Program-made: the position numbers and the translations under genes
Shown here: positions 36,268 to 40,000 of the stretch, one piece after another
Numbering within the stretch: position 1 is the stretch's first letter
Layout: every line of letters begins with the position of its first letter
The notes under the pieces: model-generated
Told to the model about the DNA's origin: nothing
Database searches by the model: none
Seen by the model: only the letters and a program-made list of their open reading frames with translations
Assembly (NCBI GenBank): GCA_000320545.1
Contig: ADNK01003223.1
Coordinates: forward strand, 1 to 40,000
Direction of reading: 5' to 3'
Length of the DNA: 40,000 bases
From: Bigelowiella natans CCMP2755
Lineage: Eukaryota; Cercozoa; Chlorarachniophyceae

Positions 36268-37442
36268 CGATGATCCTTGTTAGAGCTGTGATTTCATGGC
36301 ATTTCACACGATGATTACCAACGACTAAACTGTGATGCTAGGTGTTTGCAGGCTCTCAATTGCGTCTACATGTGCGTTAATGACATGTTAAGAAAAGTAA
36401 CGCTAGCATAGTTGCACCTCGGCACTCGCGGTGCATTGCGCTGTGATTTTCGATTGCAGTCAATCAGATCGGTCAGTGGCGAGGCGGAAATGTCCACAGT
36501 GCCGATCAAGAAGCAGGACAACGGCACGAGATGCTCCTTTAACTGGCATCCATGTTTCGCCTGCCTGCCGTGATCTGCACATCTGCCGTTCAAATCACGT
36601 TCATGCGCAGCAGACCTAGCAGTGCACTGTGCCTTCATTTCCCCACTGTTCGCGGTGGCAAAAATTGCGAAAATGCGCTACATGAAAATTTGCCTACTGA
36701 CGACCTACTGCTAAACTGAATTGCTAGAATGACATGGGCACACCACACGTCTTTTGTGAAAACAATCTTTGTTGAAAACGACACAGCAAAAATCCACAGC
36801 GTGCAGAGCAGAATTCTTCAGCCAAAGCATCGCTAAATGTGAACACTGCATGTTTGTTCCAATCTGAAATGACAAGTGAGAATTTTCAAATCAAAAAGAG
36901 GAAAATGATTGGACAAATGGCTCACAGAAGAGCAATTCAGACCTTTGAAAAACAAAAGGTTTTTGCGTGCAACATCGCTAGCACAGTCTGACATGGACAC
37001 ACACAAAAGAAAATCCACAGAAGAAATTGTTGTCAAGTTTGGACAAGGTGAAGGAACGCAACCAGCTTCTTCATGACATGGATGCACTGACAGTGAAAGG
37101 TCTTGGATGAGGAACAAGAAGAAGAAGCAAGAAGACAAGAAGGAGAAGGAGCAGAAGAATTGTTTGATTCGAGCAAGGTGGGATGTTGGAACATGAATCA
37201 CTGAACGCGCTGGTTGCCGTGTTCTCAGCAGTGTGAATGAACGAACGAATCACGTAATTCCAAGAGGGGATTGGATGGAATCATTGTGTCTCGGAGTGTG
37301 CTGACTCCAATCAGCTTGCCACGAATGAACAACGCATTGGAGCCATTTGTTGTTGAAAATTAAGCATCATTCTTAGGCATGTCGCAGGTGTAAAATCCTC
37401 TACGTTTTCTTGTCGTCGCCCGCAAAGCCGATTCTGCGCCAG
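36268..37442. other. Tandem intergenic spacer
   Basis: No exon is supported between the bestrophin stop and the elongation factor start. The region has CTAGC words and few repeats. It should contain the bestrophin terminator and the elongation factor promoter. The GAAGAA-rich patch at 37110-37160 produces a leucine-rich false frame on the other strand. Confidence 0.55.
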
Positions 37443-37853
37443 ATGGCGACCGCCGCAACACGGCGATGTCCAGGGCTTCCAAGGCCATGTAGTCTCATCT
37501 TGCCTCACCAAACCGGCCGGCGAACAGCGTTCTACCAATTTCTTCCAATTGCAACATTCAAGCGGCGGTACCTTTCGGCCACAGCTGAGAGTATTCGAAA
37601 CATCGGGATCATTGCACATGTGGATGCGGGCAAGACAACTACGACAGGTTCGGAGGAGGAGTAGAGAAGCTTGGGGGAGGAAGAGGAAGGGTTGAGAATG
37701 CATTATTGATAATTCCTCCTGGAGGCAAGTGTTGTTTAACTGTGCATATCCGTCGTATCTGTGCTGGCGCAGAGCGTATGCTTTTCTATGCTGGAAAGAT
37801 CAGAAGGCCTGGTGACGTGGACACAGGGACGACTGTGACTGACTTTCTAGTAA

Positions 37854-37901
<48 letters not shown>

Positions 37902-39830
37902 TTATCTCTCTCTCTTCTCACTGGAACGACGTGTTGATTATTATGGACATATCCACCATTAATTATACTTGGTGATGATGTGCTGCGAAATTGAATGAGA
38001 CTAACCAGCAGTACAACTAACTAACTCCTGTTATTAGGAGGAGGAACGAAAACGTGGAATCACCATCCAGTCAGCTTGCACGACATTCAATTGGTTGTAT
38101 AGTAAAATCACAGCCCCCCCCCGAATAACTACTACATGTTCGCTGGATGTTGTTGTAGAGCAGATTGGGAGGGGGGACCACGGTTGAGATTTATCGAGCA
38201 TTTGATTGAAGATTGCGCTTGTTTTTGTGTGTGTGCGTGTGTGTCAGCAGCAGCAGCAGCATTTAGCTATTACGTTCGTCATTCTTTGGTTATTATCTGC
38301 TTTATTATTAGGGGTCCGCATCAAATCAACATCATCGATACTCCTGGCCATGTAGACTTCACAGTCGAGGTAGTATTAGGGTTGTTAAGCGGTTGGTTCA
38401 GAGTGTGGTAGCACAGCATATGTATATTTTGACTCATTATCTACTATTGTTGCTTTTTTGAAGTCACCGCCTTTCGTTCTTGGGAATCTCCTCGATAATA
38501 CTAATGCTGCTGCTGCTACTGTTGTTGTGTGTTGTGGTGAAATGACCGCCTATTCTTCAAGGTGGAACGCTCTGTACGTGCTCTAGATGGCGCAGTAGGA
38601 ATCATGGATGCTGTTGCTGGTCAGCCACTAATAGTCCGAAGATAACGATGTTTATTGATTATTATGGGCAATGATGATAGCCGCTCGATGGTGATATTTG
38701 TTTGTCGTTCAATCATCTTAATCTTGATGATACTCATTTCGCTTATGATGCAGGGGTCCAAGCTCAAACAGAGACGGTTTGGAAGCAGGTTCTCCTCTAC
38801 ATTGACACCGGACATGGCGCATTCTCCGTGTTTTTTTTTTTTCCATAAATCGCAGTCGTCATCACCTTCTTCAATACAACTTCAGGCTGATAAACACAGA
38901 ATTCCCAGGATTATCTTCGTCAATAAAATGGATCGGTGAGAGAGCACGTACGAGCAGCACACTACCATCTCTGATGAGACCTGTGCAACCTAATCAGCAC
39001 TGCTGTTACGTAGTAGATATACAACAAATATCGTTTCACTAACAACTCAATCGTGTGTGGGTATTGCCAGTGACGACGCTAGTGTAGATATCTGCATCGA
39101 GAGCATAAAGCATAGGTTACCGGGGATCACCCCCATCCCCCTTCAGGTTGTTTGTAGCACCCCATCACCATTTTCGATGACGACGATGACGACGATATAG
39201 AACTAGTCATATTTGATTATGTCCATTATGCATTGGTACTAAAAAATAAAGATAGGAGAGTTTGGCAGGGATGGCGACTTTGATGTGGTAGATCTTCGTT
39301 CCATGACCACCATTCGTTGGGCAGACGCACAGGTATCTATCGTCGTATGCTGATCATTTGAGATTTTGAGGTGTATTTATTTATTTCTTATCACCAAAGT
39401 ATTCACAGTCATCATCATTATCATCGTCATCATCATAATTATCATCATTTTGCGTTGCCCCTCCCTTCCTTCTTGCCTATTTATAAATCATTATTAGGGA
39501 GAGAAATTCGAACATATTCCAGTAGCAGCAGCAGCAGCAAGTAGTCAGATATCAATGGAGAAAGCTACAAAGGAACGAATAACCATGCTTGAGGTAGAGG
39601 ACTAGGAGATGGTGATGATGATGATGATCGACTTATATGCTACTTATTGCGTATAATAATGATATGAAAAGAAGAGAAAGAAGAAGAATTTTATAATAAT
39701 CGAAGGAAGTTACGAAAATGACTCACACTGATATATGTGTGTTGTTGTATGTTGTGATTGCTCTGTTTCCACCCCCATCAATTTTTAGACACTTGCTGAT
39801 CTAGACGACGAATTCTGTGATATATTCTTG
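37443..39830 (+). CDS. GFM2: Mitochondrial elongation factor G2 (ribosome recycling GTPase), 5' part
   Basis: Exons: 37443-37647, 37773-37849, 38038-38093, 38312-38369, 38562-38619, 38754-38788, 38886-38935, 39071-39146, 39261-39332, 39498-39593, 39789-39830; the gene continues beyond the window. With the ribosome recycling factor, this GTPase splits mitochondrial ribosomes after termination. Motifs in order: AHVDAGKTTTT (G1), GDVDTGTTVTDF, ERKRGITIQSA (switch I), IIDTPGHVDFT (G3), FVNKMD (G4). GDVDxGxTVTDF and RNIGIIAHVDAGKTTTT point to the GFM2/MEF2 branch rather than EF-G1. The N-terminal 50 residues (MATAATRRCPGLPRP, TFKRRYLSATAES) are Arg/Ser-rich with few acids, as in a mitochondrial presequence. 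ATG 37443 is the first usable start. The Ala run in exon 39498-39593 comes from a GCA repeat. The right edge cuts the gene near the end of the G domain. Confidence 0.93.
37856..37899. repeat. TA microsatellite six bases inside an intron
   Basis: A TA tract starts immediately after the GTAAGC donor at 37850 in the elongation factor gene. Confidence 0.95.
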
Positions 39831-40000
39831 GTAAATCATCATTTTCAAATAAGTCGGATTTTACCTTTAATGTGATCTGCATATGGCCAATATATGCAAC
39901 GCTGTATGTTCTTTTTTATACAAAATTAAATGCTATTCTGATCCTGTCAGCCCCCCCGTCACCTTTCTCCCCATGGACACATGCACACATGCACACACAC
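39831..40000 (+). other. Intron of the elongation factor gene running off the window
   Basis: After the GTAAAT donor at 39831 I see no further exon. The end of the window is C-rich and then becomes a CA tract. Confidence 0.6.

Overview
The window is nuclear DNA of a eukaryote, most likely a free-living protist. Every gene is split by GT-AG introns, the exons are often only 12-100 bases long, and introns make up most of each transcription unit. TAA, TGA and TAG all serve as stops, so the code looks standard. A Whirly-type ssDNA-binding gene, a family I know mainly from plants and green algae, and a plant-length adenosylhomocysteinase hint at an alga or a lineage with algal ancestry. I cannot name the taxon.

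Layout: a PARP-type ADP-ribosyltransferase gene of at least 30 exons (+, to 7715); an alpha/beta hydrolase of 15 exons (-, 12515-9112), convergent with it; an FKBP peptidyl-prolyl isomerase with a C-terminal extension (+, from 13043), followed directly and in splice-compatible phase by S-adenosylhomocysteine hydrolase (ends 16996); a Whirly protein (-, about 20079-18092 or 17681); a 1677-residue membrane glycosyltransferase with low-complexity tracts and C-terminal B-lectin-like repeats (-, 28114-22024); a 3-kb gene-poor spacer with an array of 16 phased heat-shock-element-like decamers (29550-29707); an inositol polyphosphate kinase (-, 32641-31245); a bestrophin channel (+, about 33271-36267); and the 5' half of a mitochondrial elongation factor G2 gene (+, from 37443, running off the right edge).

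The genes were reconstructed exon by exon by requiring GT/AG borders, conserved phase and a continuous family-like protein. Phases agree at all accepted junctions, and total coding lengths are multiples of three. Most long open frames in the window are translated microsatellites. Introns are loaded with GAT/ATC, TAG/CTA and CTT/GAA triplet tracts and CA/TA tracts, and many donors read GTAGTA and run into such tracts. The spacers between genes look different: little microsatellite, rich in CTAG, GCTAGC and CATGC words.

The genes do not form one pathway; they are ordinary housekeeping, signalling and surface functions. Two divergent pairs (hydrolase/FKBP and kinase/bestrophin) share short spacers that should contain both promoters. 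The strongest candidates for something undescribed are the phased TTCnnGAA array, the possible FKBP-AHCY fusion, and the glycosyltransferase-lectin protein with microsatellite-coded homopolymers.
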